A DNA stretch of 31,886 nucleotides from JAXHUM01 sp034189325 (GCA_034189325.1 JAXHUM010000075.1:1-31886), one strand, 5' to 3'; shown: positions 1 to 7,901, counted from the stretch's first letter. A program made the numbers and translations. Notes: generated from the letters alone by a model not told the origin.

Positions 1-1735
1 TTATCCCGCACACGAATTCATTGTCAGCAAAAATTCTTGACCAGGCGACAACCCATTTGAGTTCATTGCCAAGGGGTTGCGGGTAAAAGAAGTCAACGCC
101 AGTATGCGAAACTTGACGCAGATACTGCCTTCCCCGACGTAAAGCAATGTTTTCCCTTTTGCTTCGGATTGCACAAATACTTTGGATAAAATCATATATC
201 TCATGGTTTTCATTGAAGAAGTGTTTGCCGGTGCTCTGCAGTGAGCCAAAGTTTCCGCCAAACATGCATTCCCGCAAAAAAGCATCACTGAATTCTTTGT
301 CGTCCTTTCTCTGATCAGCTCCGTTGAATCCCTGTTCGGTACCATAATAGATACAAGGAATACCGATGCTGGTCAGATTGAGTCCGAGAGCCGGCCGGAG
401 CAATTGATAACTTTCAATGGACTCACCACAAAACCGGTATTTATGATCGACTCCAACCTGATCGTGGTCGTCGAACATGGTTACCACGTGTTTCGCATAC
501 CATTGGTGCGTGTTTTTGTCGTCCAGAAGACTGTTCCTGAACAGATCGAAATATCCTTCCTGCTCAGGGGTATCCGGGTTGCCTGGGCTTCGTTTTCCTT
601 TTACCAGGTTTTCGAGTTTGTCAGGGATATCGTTGATCCCCAGTGCAGCGTCGATGCCTGTATAATTGACAATATTGAAGGCATTGGACCGTCCGCCGGT
701 CACCTCGCCGATCAGGTAAAAATTCTCCTTGCCCAGCGATTGGGCATATTCGTGAATGACGTTGGCAAATACCCGAACCGCGCCGGGTTCCATGTGTTTC
801 ACCGTGTCGATCCGGTAGCCATCAATATCGGCATAGCCGATCCAGAATTTATAGATCTCACAGAGGTATTTAAGGCCCGGCGCGCCTTGAAAGGCATTGA
901 TTCTTCTTTTCAGGTCCCAGGCGATTGCCGGGTCCTTGATTGCGGAGCCATGCTCGATCTCCTTCAACTCAAAAAAATCGCCGTCAACATATTCAGGAAA
1001 GGCATCCCAGGATGTGATTTCCCCTTTGCGGGCCCAGATCCTTTGATCCTGGAATTCTATGGGCCAGACCGCCGAGTCCGGCCAAGCAGATTCATGCGAT
1101 GATGCTATGTCGAGATAACCGCCGCTGTCGTTGCGATATCCTTCGACAGGCCATACCTGACCCTGGTAATAGTAATAGCGGTGGCCTCCTTTGTAGGCAA
1201 AGACATTTCCGGCATGATTTAAGATGATATCGAGCACGATCCTGATGCCCTCACCATGGGCCGCTGCAACCAGATCCTTAAGATCCTCTCTGCTGCCGTA
1301 GCGAGGATCTATATTGAGGAAATTAAATGTTCCGTAGCCATGATAGCTTCCGCTTTGGGGAATCTGTTCAAATATGGGATTGAGCCACAAGGCAGTCACC
1401 CCCATGCGTTTCAAATAGCCTAGTTTGTCCTTGATTCCCTTGATATGTCCGCCGCACCACGTTTTCCCAGCATTGAACCAATTTTCCCGGTCAGCCTTCC
1501 AGGCATCGCTCTGGAGGTTGAACAGGGGGGTAGTCCTTGAAGTGGTATTTTGAACCGGATTTCCATCTCTATCGTTAAATCCCCCAAATTCTTTGCCATT
1601 GGAAAAGCGATCGACAAAGAGAAAATAGAGCACCTCGTCCTCCCATGCAACTGGAGACGGATAGTAGGTTTTCCCCTGTTTCAATGTATCCCAATTGATT
1701 TCCGCCAGGCTTTTTTCAATATTCGTATTAGCCAT
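1..1735 (-). CDS. Alpha-amylase family glycosyl hydrolase (GH13), partial at left edge
   Basis: I translated the minus strand by hand from the ATG at 1735 and found no stop for 578 codons down to base 2, so the gene runs off the left edge. The four GH13 signatures are all present: region I DIILNHAGN (Asp169, Asn173, His174), region II GYRIDTVKH (nucleophile Asp310), region III LIGEVTGG (acid/base Glu344) and region IV FDDHDQ (His424-Asp425). Near the N-terminus, LYFLFVDRFSNG is the usual first barrel strand. It should cleave or transfer alpha-1,4 glucans. No signal peptide precedes the barrel, so a cytoplasmic enzyme is inferred, perhaps for storage glycogen or maltodextrin. A strong AGGAGG lies 5 bases before the ATG. 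The exact specificity (amylase, cyclomaltodextrinase or other) cannot be decided, and the C-terminal domain is outside the window. Confidence 0.93.
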   Translation of the reverse strand, partial: MANTNIEKSLAEINWDTLKQGKTYYPSPVAWEDEVLYFLFVDRFSNGKEFGGFNDRDGNPVQNTTSRTTPLFNLQSDAWKADRENWFNAGKTWCGGHIKGIKDKLGYLKRMGVTALWLNPIFEQIPQSGSYHGYGTFNFLNIDPRYGSREDLKDLVAAAHGEGIRIVLDIILNHAGNVFAYKGGHRYYYYQGQVWPVEGYRNDSGGYLDIASSHESAWPDSAVWPIEFQDQRIWARKGEITSWDAFPEYVDGDFFELKEIEHGSAIKDPAIAWDLKRRINAFQGAPGLKYLCEIYKFWIGYADIDGYRIDTVKHMEPGAVRVFANVIHEYAQSLGKENFYLIGEVTGGRSNAFNIVNYTGIDAALGINDIPDKLENLVKGKRSPGNPDTPEQEGYFDLFRNSLLDDKNTHQWYAKHVVTMFDDHDQVGVDHKYRFCGESIESYQLLRPALGLNLTSIGIPCIYYGTEQGFNGADQRKDDKEFSDAFLRECMFGGNFGSLQSTGKHFFNENHEIYDFIQSICAIRSKRENIALRRGRQYLRQVSHTGVDFFYPQPLGNELKWVVAWSRIFADNEFVCGI

Positions 1736-1814
1736 GTTCGCCTCCTGTGATAGGTGATTACAATGACAAACTAATAGACTGGGCCAGAGCAAAAAAACTG
1801 AAAAACCGAGATAA

Positions 1815-2113
1815 CGCACCGCGGATCACCTGCAAAATCCGGGCATGATCCCGAAGGGGTCGTGGACGGATCTTGACAGGTGAATCCACGGGGTACGCCC
1901 GTCATGGGCGTGAACTTATGGGGTGAAAGTCCCCTATACGTGAATCCTGTTAAGGTAGTGAACATATTGGCAAAAGTGCTAGCCGAAGACAGGGGCATCG
2001 TCGTGAGGCGTTGTCTGAAGGAAGTCAGAGAGCAAAGCTATGAGCCGACGAACAGAAACGGCATATAAGGGCCCAGTCTCCAGGTGAGTTAGCACGACAT
2101 AACAAAGTAGTAT
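1815..2113 (+). mobile_element. Group II intron 5' fragment (domain I), no maturase
   Basis: The stretch carries sequence blocks that I recognise from domain I of bacterial group II introns. They are GGGGTGAAAGTCCCC at about 1919-1933, GTGAGGCGTTGTCTGAAGGA at about 2003-2022, GACGAACAGAAACGGCATAT at about 2048-2067, and AGGTGAGTTAGCACGACA at about 2081-2098. The order and spacing are as in an intact intron. No reverse transcriptase/maturase reading frame follows, and no domain V hairpin was found before 3065, so this is a truncated copy that cannot splice or move by itself. The ends are approximate. The 3' break abuts the toxin-antitoxin debris that begins near 2114. Recognition is from memory of the family, not from an alignment. 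Confidence 0.68.
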
Positions 2114-2209
2114 TCATGTTTTATCGTAATCTTCCGGTTCTGAGTCAGGGACTTTTTTGAGAACCTCATGGAATCTTTTCAAACTTGCCCTTTTAGCCCT
2201 TGCTTCTCT
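2114..2209 (-). pseudogene. Antitoxin C-terminal tail downstream of the PIN remnant
   Basis: A 31-codon open stretch follows, overlapping the end of the PIN remnant in another frame. It reads REARAKRASLKRFHEVLKKV and then PDSEPEDYDKT before TGA. This resembles the conserved tail of HicB/RHH-type antitoxins that accompany PIN toxins, of the form RA.R.....FL..L.KVPD.EPE.YD. The DNA-binding N-terminus is absent and a TAG precedes the tail directly, so only a fragment remains. The position next to the toxin fragment supports a former two-gene toxin-antitoxin module. Confidence 0.5.
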
Positions 2210-2431
2210 CTATGAGAAATTCTTTAGGATCAAGGATTCTCAAACCGAATTCTTCAACATTTTTAAAATGACGTTTATAATTGCATCGCAACTACCAGCA
2301 ACTGCTACTTCTAAAACAAGGTCATCGGATGGATCAGATAAAAAAGGACGCCAAAGAAAGAACATATCCTCCTGCTCCCCGATATGACAGATAAAATCAA
2401 TAAAATCGCTGCTTCTTGTTTGAGGTTGAAT
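2193..2431 (-). pseudogene. PIN-domain toxin (COG1569-like), C-terminal remnant with frameshift
   Basis: On the minus strand one frame reads SDFIDFICHIGEQEDMFFL and then WRPFLSDPSDDLVLEVAVAG up to SCDAII. Near 2270-2280 a small deletion shifts the frame. The next frame continues with RHFKNVEEFGLRILDPKEFL and stops at 2193. Together these match the C-terminal half of PIN-family toxin components, which have a WRPFL.DP.DD acidic motif, a CDAI(V/I)T block and an EFG..IL.PKEFL ending. The N-terminal half, with the first catalytic aspartate, is missing: a stop lies just upstream at about 2434. The gene is therefore dead. Family assignment rests on motif memory and would be settled by a protein search. 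Confidence 0.68.
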
Positions 2432-2604
2432 CTAAATCCGGGACAAAGTCCAGGTTGTCTGCTCAATCCTTTTGTGTAAAACGTTAGCCACCCCCCCGCT
2501 GTATGGAAATTTCCAAAAATGTTTTTGGAGGGTTACATGCACCAGTGAGTTGTTATAACCAATCAAAATTTTATTACCAACTAAAATGAAGTTATACCCT
2601 CACT

Positions 2605-2751
2605 TGAGTATTCCGGGCGATCCCGCCACCCTGTTCCGGCCCATTCCGCCACCCCTATTACGAGGTGATTTAAGCGACGCTGGATAATCGAAAATTAAGC
2701 CGGTAGTCTCCTGAAAAAACTTTAGGAGGCAAATATGGCAGGAAGGAGATA
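2605..2751 (+). mobile_element. IS21-like element end remnant with istA stub
   Basis: Two near-identical 21-base units at 2611-2631 and 2634-2654 match at 18 of 21 positions and start every 23 bases (TTCCGGGCGATCCCGCCACC and TTCCGGCCCATTCCGCCACC). Multiple short terminal repeats of this GC-rich kind, outside an istA gene, are typical of IS21-family ends. At 2734 a start codon preceded by AGGAGG opens Met-Ala-Gly-Arg-Arg and hits TAA at 2749-2751. MAG(K/R)R resembles the beginning of many IstA proteins. Nothing of the transposase follows. The extent is approximate and the family call is tentative. Confidence 0.45.
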
Positions 2752-2839
2752 ATCCTTTAACTCAACGTTTTAAAAAATTGCGTATTTTTTTGTGATTCTA
2801 TTGCCAAAATAAGACAGCTATTAAAACGCCTAATTTGTG

Positions 2840-2856
2840 GCCGATGAAACATCGGC
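2840..2856. repeat. Small perfect hairpin GCCGATG-AAA-CATCGGC
   Basis: A perfect 7-base stem with a three-base loop lies in the gene-poor region. The sequence after it is TCATTCTATATTTTCC rather than a clean T run. It might be a weak terminator left from the inserted element, but no transcript can be assigned to it. Confidence 0.3.
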
Positions 2857-3107
2857 TCATTCTATATTTTCCTGCCTTTTTATCGTATTAAATCCTACCT
2901 GTTTTGTCCGCAATACGCATAACTCATGATCGGAGACTAACTCTGAAAATGGCACCATCATCAGGGGCGAGGGCAAGTCACATACGAGAAAAGCCTTTTG
3001 GAATAGTTGTATTTCATGGCATTATGCTATATATAACCGATATTCACGGATAATAATCATCTTTCATGTCACAATGGGCCACGCGATTGAAATTGGAATT
3101 CAAAAAA

Positions 3108-4646
3108 ATGACTATCTATAATCAGATTTCACGGCATTTAACTGTTTTTCATGGCTTCCCAGTCTTGGAAGAGGGAGCCCGTTTGGCTGGATATTCCGCG
3201 CTACTTCAGGCTCATGATCTGAAAGTTCCGCTGCCGGATCATCTCTGTGCCATTGGGACGAAACATAAAAAATACGATTATGAGCGCTGGCATATCTTTA
3301 CACCGCGCCATAGGCCTGAAGACACGCTATATGGGCATTTGACCTTTGCGCTTAAGTATGAGGCCATTGACCTGGCGGTCCTCAATACCTTGTTTCAAGA
3401 TATTGAAGCCATAGATATTGAGAAAATCATCCGCTCAGAGCCTACCGGAATGTATAGCCGCAAATTATGGTTTTTGTGGGAATGGCTACGTGGGCAACAC
3501 CTTGATATTGAAGATGCGCAGGCAGGAAATTTTGTTCCTCTCGTTAACAGCAAGCTACAATATGAAGGGAAACCATATCCGTCTAAACGCCATCGGGTTC
3601 GCAACAACTTGCCGGGAACGCGCGATTTTTGCCCTTTGATCCGAAAAACAAAAAAGCTTGAGCAATATATAGGCAAGAAACTATCCGAAACAGCCATAAA
3701 AAATATTGGCCAGACCCATCCCGATCTACTGAGCCGCGCTTCGGCTTTTTTGCTGCTTAAGGATTCCAAGGCATCTTACACGATTGAAGGGGAAACCCCG
3801 CCTCACAGCCGGATCGAACGATGGGGAAGAATAATTGGCGAAGCCGGGCAGCGTAAGCTCAACATTCCTGAACTAGAATATCTGCAAGGAATTGTTATCG
3901 CAGATAATCGTTTTATTGAGCCAGGGATACGCATGGAAGGCGGTTTTGTTGGAGAACATGAACGCAGCTCAGGCATGCCAATGCCTGATCATATTTCTGC
4001 CAGGCCGGATGATTTAAAAGCGCTCATGACCGGGTTAATCGAAACATATGAGCTTCTTTGCAAGGATGATTTTGATGCGGTCCTAATAGCGACACTTATC
4101 GCTTTTGGTTTTGTATTTATCCATCCATTTGAAGATGGAAATGGCCGGATTCACCGTTATTTATTTCACCATGTTCTGGCTGAAAAAGATTTTCTTCCAA
4201 AAGGATTAATATTCCCTGTATCCGCTGTCATTTTGGAGCGTATAGATGAATACCGTAAAATACTTGAGCATTTCTCAAAACCGCGCCTTGATCTTATTGA
4301 ATGGCGACCAACAGAGAATAATAATGTTGAGGTTCTAAACGAGACCATCGATCTATATCGATATTTTGATGCAACAAAACAGGCTGAGTTTTTCTTTGAA
4401 TGCGTTGAGGAAACTGTAAATAAAACGCTTCCTGATGAGGTGGAATATTTAAAAAAATATGACCTGCTCAATGAATTCATTAAAAACTACATTGATATGC
4501 CTGATAACCTTGTTGACTTGCTCATTCGCTTCTTGTCTCAAAATAACGGTAAGCTTTCAAAACGCGGACAAAAAAAGGAATTTGCAAAACTAACTGACCG
4601 TGAAATTCAAGCAATTGAACAAAAATACGAAGAGATTTTCGGCTAA
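3108..4646 (+). CDS. Fic family protein (probable AMPylase), class II autoinhibited
   Basis: The 512-residue protein carries the complete Fic active-site motif HPFEDGNGRIHR at residues 339-350. His339 is the catalytic base and the GNGR loop binds nucleotide phosphates. The protein also has an (S/T)xxxE(G/N) inhibitory helix, SYTIEG at 223-228, in front of the Fic core, which defines autoinhibited class II Fic enzymes. Such proteins usually transfer AMP from ATP to a target hydroxyl, and the inhibitory glutamate blocks ATP orientation until released. The N-terminal 190 residues, including RHRVRNNLPGTRDFCPL, form a domain shared by long bacterial Fic proteins. An in-frame ATG exists at 3066, but homologues as I remember them begin (M)xIYNQIS, so I chose 3108; neither start has a good ribosome site. 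It stands alone next to mobile debris, without a separate FicA-type antitoxin, so acquisition by transfer is possible. The target is unknown. Confidence 0.93.
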   Translation: MTIYNQISRHLTVFHGFPVLEEGARLAGYSALLQAHDLKVPLPDHLCAIGTKHKKYDYERWHIFTPRHRPEDTLYGHLTFALKYEAIDLAVLNTLFQDIEAIDIEKIIRSEPTGMYSRKLWFLWEWLRGQHLDIEDAQAGNFVPLVNSKLQYEGKPYPSKRHRVRNNLPGTRDFCPLIRKTKKLEQYIGKKLSETAIKNIGQTHPDLLSRASAFLLLKDSKASYTIEGETPPHSRIERWGRIIGEAGQRKLNIPELEYLQGIVIADNRFIEPGIRMEGGFVGEHERSSGMPMPDHISARPDDLKALMTGLIETYELLCKDDFDAVLIATLIAFGFVFIHPFEDGNGRIHRYLFHHVLAEKDFLPKGLIFPVSAVILERIDEYRKILEHFSKPRLDLIEWRPTENNNVEVLNETIDLYRYFDATKQAEFFFECVEETVNKTLPDEVEYLKKYDLLNEFIKNYIDMPDNLVDLLIRFLSQNNGKLSKRGQKKEFAKLTDREIQAIEQKYEEIFG

Positions 4647-5012
4647 AGTCTTCTTGCCGCCTTGTCACGATGACCGACAGTCTTGGTGGGCTGCTTTTGG
4701 GCTACATCTTTTCGATTTTGGATGAGTTTATTGAAAATATGGGCATTATTGAATCGAATAAAAAATAGGCCTTAATGGGTTATGCTCCATGCTTCATCAC
4801 AGCGGCGGAGGATAATCACACCTCCTGCCTCAGGGTTTGCAGGCCTTGATATGGGACATTTTACGAAACCTTCAAAAGGGCGATCCGGTCAGACCTGGAC
4901 AAGCGTATTGCGAATGAGCCGTGCGACGGATTTCCAGCGGATCGTGAGAGGGTGGATAAACCAAGGGGGAGGCCTCTCAATATGATAGGCCTTGGCCGGT
5001 CCTCAGGGAGGT
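4647..5012. other. Intergenic stretch between convergent Fic and tatA genes
   Basis: This 366-base gap holds no recognisable gene. A 32-codon open frame at 4670-4768 (plus) encodes a peptide starting MTDSLGGLLLGY without a clear ribosome site or known relatives. An imperfect inverted repeat lies at 4961-4995. The rest shows nothing recognisable. Confidence 0.5.
4961..4995 (-). terminator. Possible terminator hairpin after tatA
   Basis: Read on the minus strand just after the tatA stop, CCAAGGCCT and AGGCC...CCTTGG form an imperfect stem around an AT-rich loop, followed by TTTATCC. The stem is GC-rich but interrupted and the T run is short, so termination is only suggested. It could also serve the convergent Fic transcript. 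Confidence 0.3.
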
Positions 5013-5207
5013 TCAGGTCTCGTCTTCGGGGGAGTCGTTCTTTTCGTCGGGAGAGGATATCTCGTCCGGAGGTTCTCGGGTAGCCTTTTTGAAGTTCTTG
5101 ATACCTTTCCCTATACCGCTCCCGATCTCCGGGAGCTTGCCGGCCCCGAAGATGATCAGAATGATGACCAATATAATAATTAATTCGGGCATTCCTATGC
5201 CGAACAT
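5013..5207 (-). CDS. tatA: Twin-arginine translocase subunit TatA/TatE family
   Basis: The 64-residue protein starts MFGIGMPELIIILVIILIIF. One N-terminal membrane helix (about residues 7-20) is followed by the conserved FGAGKLPEIG hinge, an amphipathic helix with GIGKGIKNFKKA, and an acidic, charged tail. This is the standard TatA/E layout; TatA oligomerises in the cytoplasmic membrane to form the pore for folded proteins carrying twin-arginine signals. The length is short but normal for the family. It is the last gene of the minus-strand run sucC-sucD-zinc ribbon-tatA, 73 bases after the zinc-ribbon gene. No tatB or tatC is in the window. The only molybdoenzyme nearby lacks a Tat signal, so its client is elsewhere. 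Confidence 0.92.
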   Translation of the reverse strand: MFGIGMPELIIILVIILIIFGAGKLPEIGSGIGKGIKNFKKATREPPDEISSPDEKNDSPEDET

Positions 5208-5280
5208 CCCTTTTCCTCCGCTTCCAGGGTGCTTATCCTCGGGTCCTTTCCGGTTACTGTGCTGATTCTTAAAACCCGAT

Positions 5281-5655
5281 TCAAGGTTCCATCTCGGTCA
5301 GCCGCCGGAATTCCTTGGAGTCTCTGAACTTCCTGATGGACCGACGAAAATCGATCCAGGAAGCCCAGAGATTGACCCATTCTTCATTATGCCAGAAAAT
5401 GCCGGAATGATCTTCTCCATGGGCCAAGGTCTTTTGAAAGTCCTGAAACTCGTCCCGGCATGTCTCGCATAGGTGAAAATCGAGTGGAGGCAAGGTGTCG
5501 CCCTCCACATTCTGGCCGCACATGGAGCATTTCAATTGGCATGCGGAACAGTGCACGATCCTTTTCAGGGTTTCCACTCGCTTGCGGTGGGCCTGTGCCT
5601 GTTCCCGCTTCTGTTTTTCTTTAAGCCGATCGGTAAGTTGGAAGACCTTGTTCAT
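5281..5655 (-). CDS. Hypothetical zinc-ribbon protein with CxxC pairs
   Basis: The protein of 124 residues has no family I can name. It begins with a charged helical stretch rich in Lys, Gln and Arg (residues 8-32). Three CxxC pairs follow: C36-x2-C39, C43-x2-C46 (in HCSACQLKCSMCG) and C63-x2-C66 (LCETC), a pattern expected to bind one or two zinc ions. The C-terminal half is aromatic and charged (WASWIDFRRSIRKFRDSKEF) and likely helical. It has no signal peptide or membrane segment. It lies 63 bases after sucD and 73 bases before tatA on the same strand, so it is probably co-transcribed. A regulatory or assembly role is possible, but nothing in the sequence fixes one. Confidence 0.75.
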   Translation of the reverse strand: MNKVFQLTDRLKEKQKREQAQAHRKRVETLKRIVHCSACQLKCSMCGQNVEGDTLPPLDFHLCETCRDEFQDFQKTLAHGEDHSGIFWHNEEWVNLWASWIDFRRSIRKFRDSKEFRRLTEMEP

Positions 5656-5718
5656 GGGATCTCCTCCAGGCCGTCCGACGTGAACAGGCCCCTGTCCTTG
5701 CCGCAGGACATCATTGCC

Positions 5719-6594
5719 CTAGCTCTTTCCCATGACCTCCCGGGCTGTCTCGCCGAGGGTGGGAAGGTTCAGGGCCACCGTGATCCCGGCGTTTTGAAGG
5801 GCCTTGATCTTATCCTCAGCCTTTCCCTGCCCACCGGAGATAATGGCCCCTGCGTGACCCATCCTTCTGCCAGGTGGCGCTGTCTGGCCTGCAATAAAGG
5901 CAATGACCGGTTTGTCAAAGTTCTCCTGGATATACTCAGCAGCCTCTTCCTCGGCGGTTCCACCTATTTCGCCGATAAGGACGACGCCCTCGGTCTGATC
6001 GTCATCTTGGAACCTCTTGAGAAGATCAATATAAGAGGTGCCGATAATCGGGTCCCCTCCAATACCGATGCAGGTCGACTGCCCGAAACCGGCTCCCGTC
6101 AACTGATAGACCACCTCGTAGGTAAGCGTGCCGCTCCTGGAGATGACCGCCATATTGCCCTGCCTGTGTATGGGGGCCGGCATGATGCCTACCTTGGTCT
6201 TTCCCGGGGATATAATACCGGGGCAATTGGGCCCGATGAGGACCGAATCCCGACCCTTCATAAAGTTTGCCACTTTGACCATGTCAAGGGCGGGAATGCC
6301 TTCGGTGATGCACACGACAACCGGTACATCGGCGGATACCGCCTCAATAACGGCGTCGGCGGCAAACGGGGGGGGAACGAAAATGATGGAGACATTGGCG
6401 CCCTCTTTTTCGACCGCCTCTTTGACGGTATTAAAGACGGGGACGCCCTTGACCTCTTGTCCACCCTTTCCCGGGGTGACTCCGGCAGCCACGACGGTCT
6501 CGTATTCGAGCATCTGTATGGTATGAAAGGTCCCCTCCTTACCGGTAATGCCCTGTACAACTACCCTGCTGTTTTCATCGACTAATATGCTCAT
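5719..6594 (-). CDS. sucD: Succinate--CoA ligase (ADP-forming) subunit alpha
   Basis: The 291-residue protein has the full-length SucD layout. An N-terminal CoA-binding Rossmann fold (VVVQGITGKEGTFHTIQML) is followed by GPNCPGIISPG at 121-131. The phosphohistidine loop GRRMGHAGAIISGG has the catalytic His at about residue 247. With SucC it interconverts succinyl-CoA plus ADP and Pi with succinate, ATP and CoA in the cytoplasm. It starts 11 bases after the sucC stop, the usual operon order. In an anaerobe it may run in either direction of the TCA or propionate routes. The length and motifs are ordinary and leave no real alternative. Confidence 0.98.
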   Translation of the reverse strand: MSILVDENSRVVVQGITGKEGTFHTIQMLEYETVVAAGVTPGKGGQEVKGVPVFNTVKEAVEKEGANVSIIFVPPPFAADAVIEAVSADVPVVVCITEGIPALDMVKVANFMKGRDSVLIGPNCPGIISPGKTKVGIMPAPIHRQGNMAVISRSGTLTYEVVYQLTGAGFGQSTCIGIGGDPIIGTSYIDLLKRFQDDDQTEGVVLIGEIGGTAEEEAAEYIQENFDKPVIAFIAGQTAPPGRRMGHAGAIISGGQGKAEDKIKALQNAGITVALNLPTLGETAREVMGKS

Positions 6595-6605
6595 GATAAC
6601 TCCAT

Positions 6606-7772
6606 TTATGAGACTTGCCTGGCGACAAGTTCTGCTGCCTCGGCAAGATTCTTTGCAACTGAAAAATCCAGGTCAGAGCTGTTGAGAATGTCTCTTCCCT
6701 CTTCCATATTGGTCCCTTCCAGCCTCACAATGAGAGGAACACTGAGACTGGTCTTTTTGGCCGCTGCAACCACACCCCTGGCCAGGACATCACACCTGAG
6801 GATACCTCCAAAGATATTGATGAGAATGGCCTCAACACGCTCATCCTGGAGTATAATTTCAAACCCGTTGGCGATCATTTCCTCATTGGCTCCTCCGCCG
6901 ACATCGAGAAAATTGGCCGGCTCAGCGCCTGCCGCCTTAATCACATCCATGGTCGCCATGGCCAGCCCGGCGCCGTTGACCATGGCGCCGATATTCCCAT
7001 CCAAACGGATATAGTTGAGATTATGCTGCTCAGCCTGCAATTCCAGAGGGTCCTTCTCTCTGGGATCATCGAGCTTCATGAGCTCCTTCTGCCGGAACGC
7101 GGCCGTGTCGTCAATGCTCATCTTGGCGTCTATGGCAATGACGTCGCCTGCCTTGGTGATCACGAGGGGATTGATTTCGAGGAGGGAACAATCGTTTTTA
7201 ACGAACACCTGACAGATTTTCGCCATCACGGATGTCAGACCCTTGACAGCCTCCTTGGAAGGAATAGGGTCTATTCCATATATAAGGTTCCTTGACTGGC
7301 AGGCCATCCATCCGGTAATGGGACTCAAGGATTCCTTCAGGATAAGCTCAGGGGTCTCGGCCGCGACCTCCTCGATCTCCATTCCCCCGGCCTTGCTGAA
7401 TATCATGGTCGGCATGGATACGGCCCTGTCAATAACCATGCTCAGATATAACTCCCTGTCGATGTCCACGCCCTCTTCGATGAGGACCTGGTTGATAACG
7501 ACGCCCTGCTCTCCGGTCTGCTTGGTGACTAATCGACTTCCAAGCATGGCTTCAGCGGCTGCAACCGCCTCTTCCGGGTCCTTCAACACTTTGACGCCGC
7601 CCCCTTTGCCTCTGCCTCCGGCGTGTACCTGGGCCTTTACCACCCAAGGAGGTCCCTTAATGTTCCGGACCGCCTGTTTTGCCTCGTCAACTGTTGTCGC
7701 CAGCTGTCCGGCCGGGACAGGTATTCCCGCCTGCCGAAAAATTTCCTTAGCCTGAAACTCGTGTAATTTCAT
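6606..7772 (-). CDS. sucC: Succinate--CoA ligase (ADP-forming) subunit beta
   Basis: The 388-residue protein begins MKLHEFQAKEIFRQAGIPVP, the typical SucC start. It shows the ATP-grasp nucleotide-binding domain (PPWVVKAQVHAGGRGKGGGV near residue 40; EINPLVI near 200) and a C-terminal domain carrying GAMVNGAGLAMATMD and LVRLEGTNMEEGR. It is the ATP-grasp partner of SucD. The length matches the family. A ribosome site (GGAG) lies about 10 bases before the ATG. It is the first gene of the minus-strand run, and a probable promoter lies at 7873-7901. It is ADP- rather than GDP-forming by general bacterial precedent, not by a residue I can point to. Confidence 0.98.
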   Translation of the reverse strand: MKLHEFQAKEIFRQAGIPVPAGQLATTVDEAKQAVRNIKGPPWVVKAQVHAGGRGKGGGVKVLKDPEEAVAAAEAMLGSRLVTKQTGEQGVVINQVLIEEGVDIDRELYLSMVIDRAVSMPTMIFSKAGGMEIEEVAAETPELILKESLSPITGWMACQSRNLIYGIDPIPSKEAVKGLTSVMAKICQVFVKNDCSLLEINPLVITKAGDVIAIDAKMSIDDTAAFRQKELMKLDDPREKDPLELQAEQHNLNYIRLDGNIGAMVNGAGLAMATMDVIKAAGAEPANFLDVGGGANEEMIANGFEIILQDERVEAILINIFGGILRCDVLARGVVAAAKKTSLSVPLIVRLEGTNMEEGRDILNSSDLDFSVAKNLAEAAELVARQVS

Positions 7773-7872
7773 ATGATTTTTTCTCCGATCTTAGGTACTT
7801 GTTTCCGCCTTCACCTGATAGGTCGTCTTGGTCAGGTCGATTTTGGAGATATAAAACAACAACCTCCACGCC

Positions 7873-7901
7873 TATTTATTATGCCTTGCACCAATTGTCA
7901 A
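7873..7901 (-). promoter_or_regulatory. Candidate sigma-70 promoter for sucCD
   Basis: On the minus strand a perfect TTGACA (7901-7896) is followed after 17 bases by TAAATA (7878-7873), about 100 bases before the sucC start. The -10 box is weak, and overlapping ATAATA sequences leave its exact position open. Confidence 0.45.

Larger units (their letters stand above)
1736..3107. other. Gene-poor region of mobile-element and toxin-antitoxin remnants
   Basis: About 1.4 kb between the amylase and the Fic gene holds no intact gene. In order it contains a group II intron 5' fragment (about 1815-2113, plus), a degraded PIN toxin and antitoxin tail (2114-2431, minus) and an IS21-like end with a stub start codon (about 2605-2751, plus). 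It also holds a small perfect hairpin at 2840-2856 (7-bp stem, AAA loop). The part from 2860 to 3107 is AT-rich with nothing recognisable. The short open frames here (for example 1880-2068 and 2157-2387) are not supported as genes. Confidence 0.75.

Noticed and set aside
1..345. A 114-codon minus-strand open frame at the left edge
   Set aside because: It is out of frame with the amylase, which I translated continuously through the same bases with correct GH13 motifs.
404..1102. A 232-codon plus-strand open frame
   Set aside because: It is antisense to the amylase gene, with no ribosome site or recognisable domains.
2840..2856. Perfect hairpin as a functional terminator
   Set aside because: No T run follows directly and no upstream gene ends near it, so it is listed only as a small repeat.
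5013..5207. TatA as exporter of the molybdoenzyme in this window
   Set aside because: The molybdoenzyme has no twin-arginine signal, and the two genes are 18 kb apart on opposite strands.
5473..6585. A 370-codon plus-strand open frame
   Set aside because: It is antisense to sucD and the zinc-ribbon gene. The sucD assignment is secure and long antisense frames are common over GC-rich genes.
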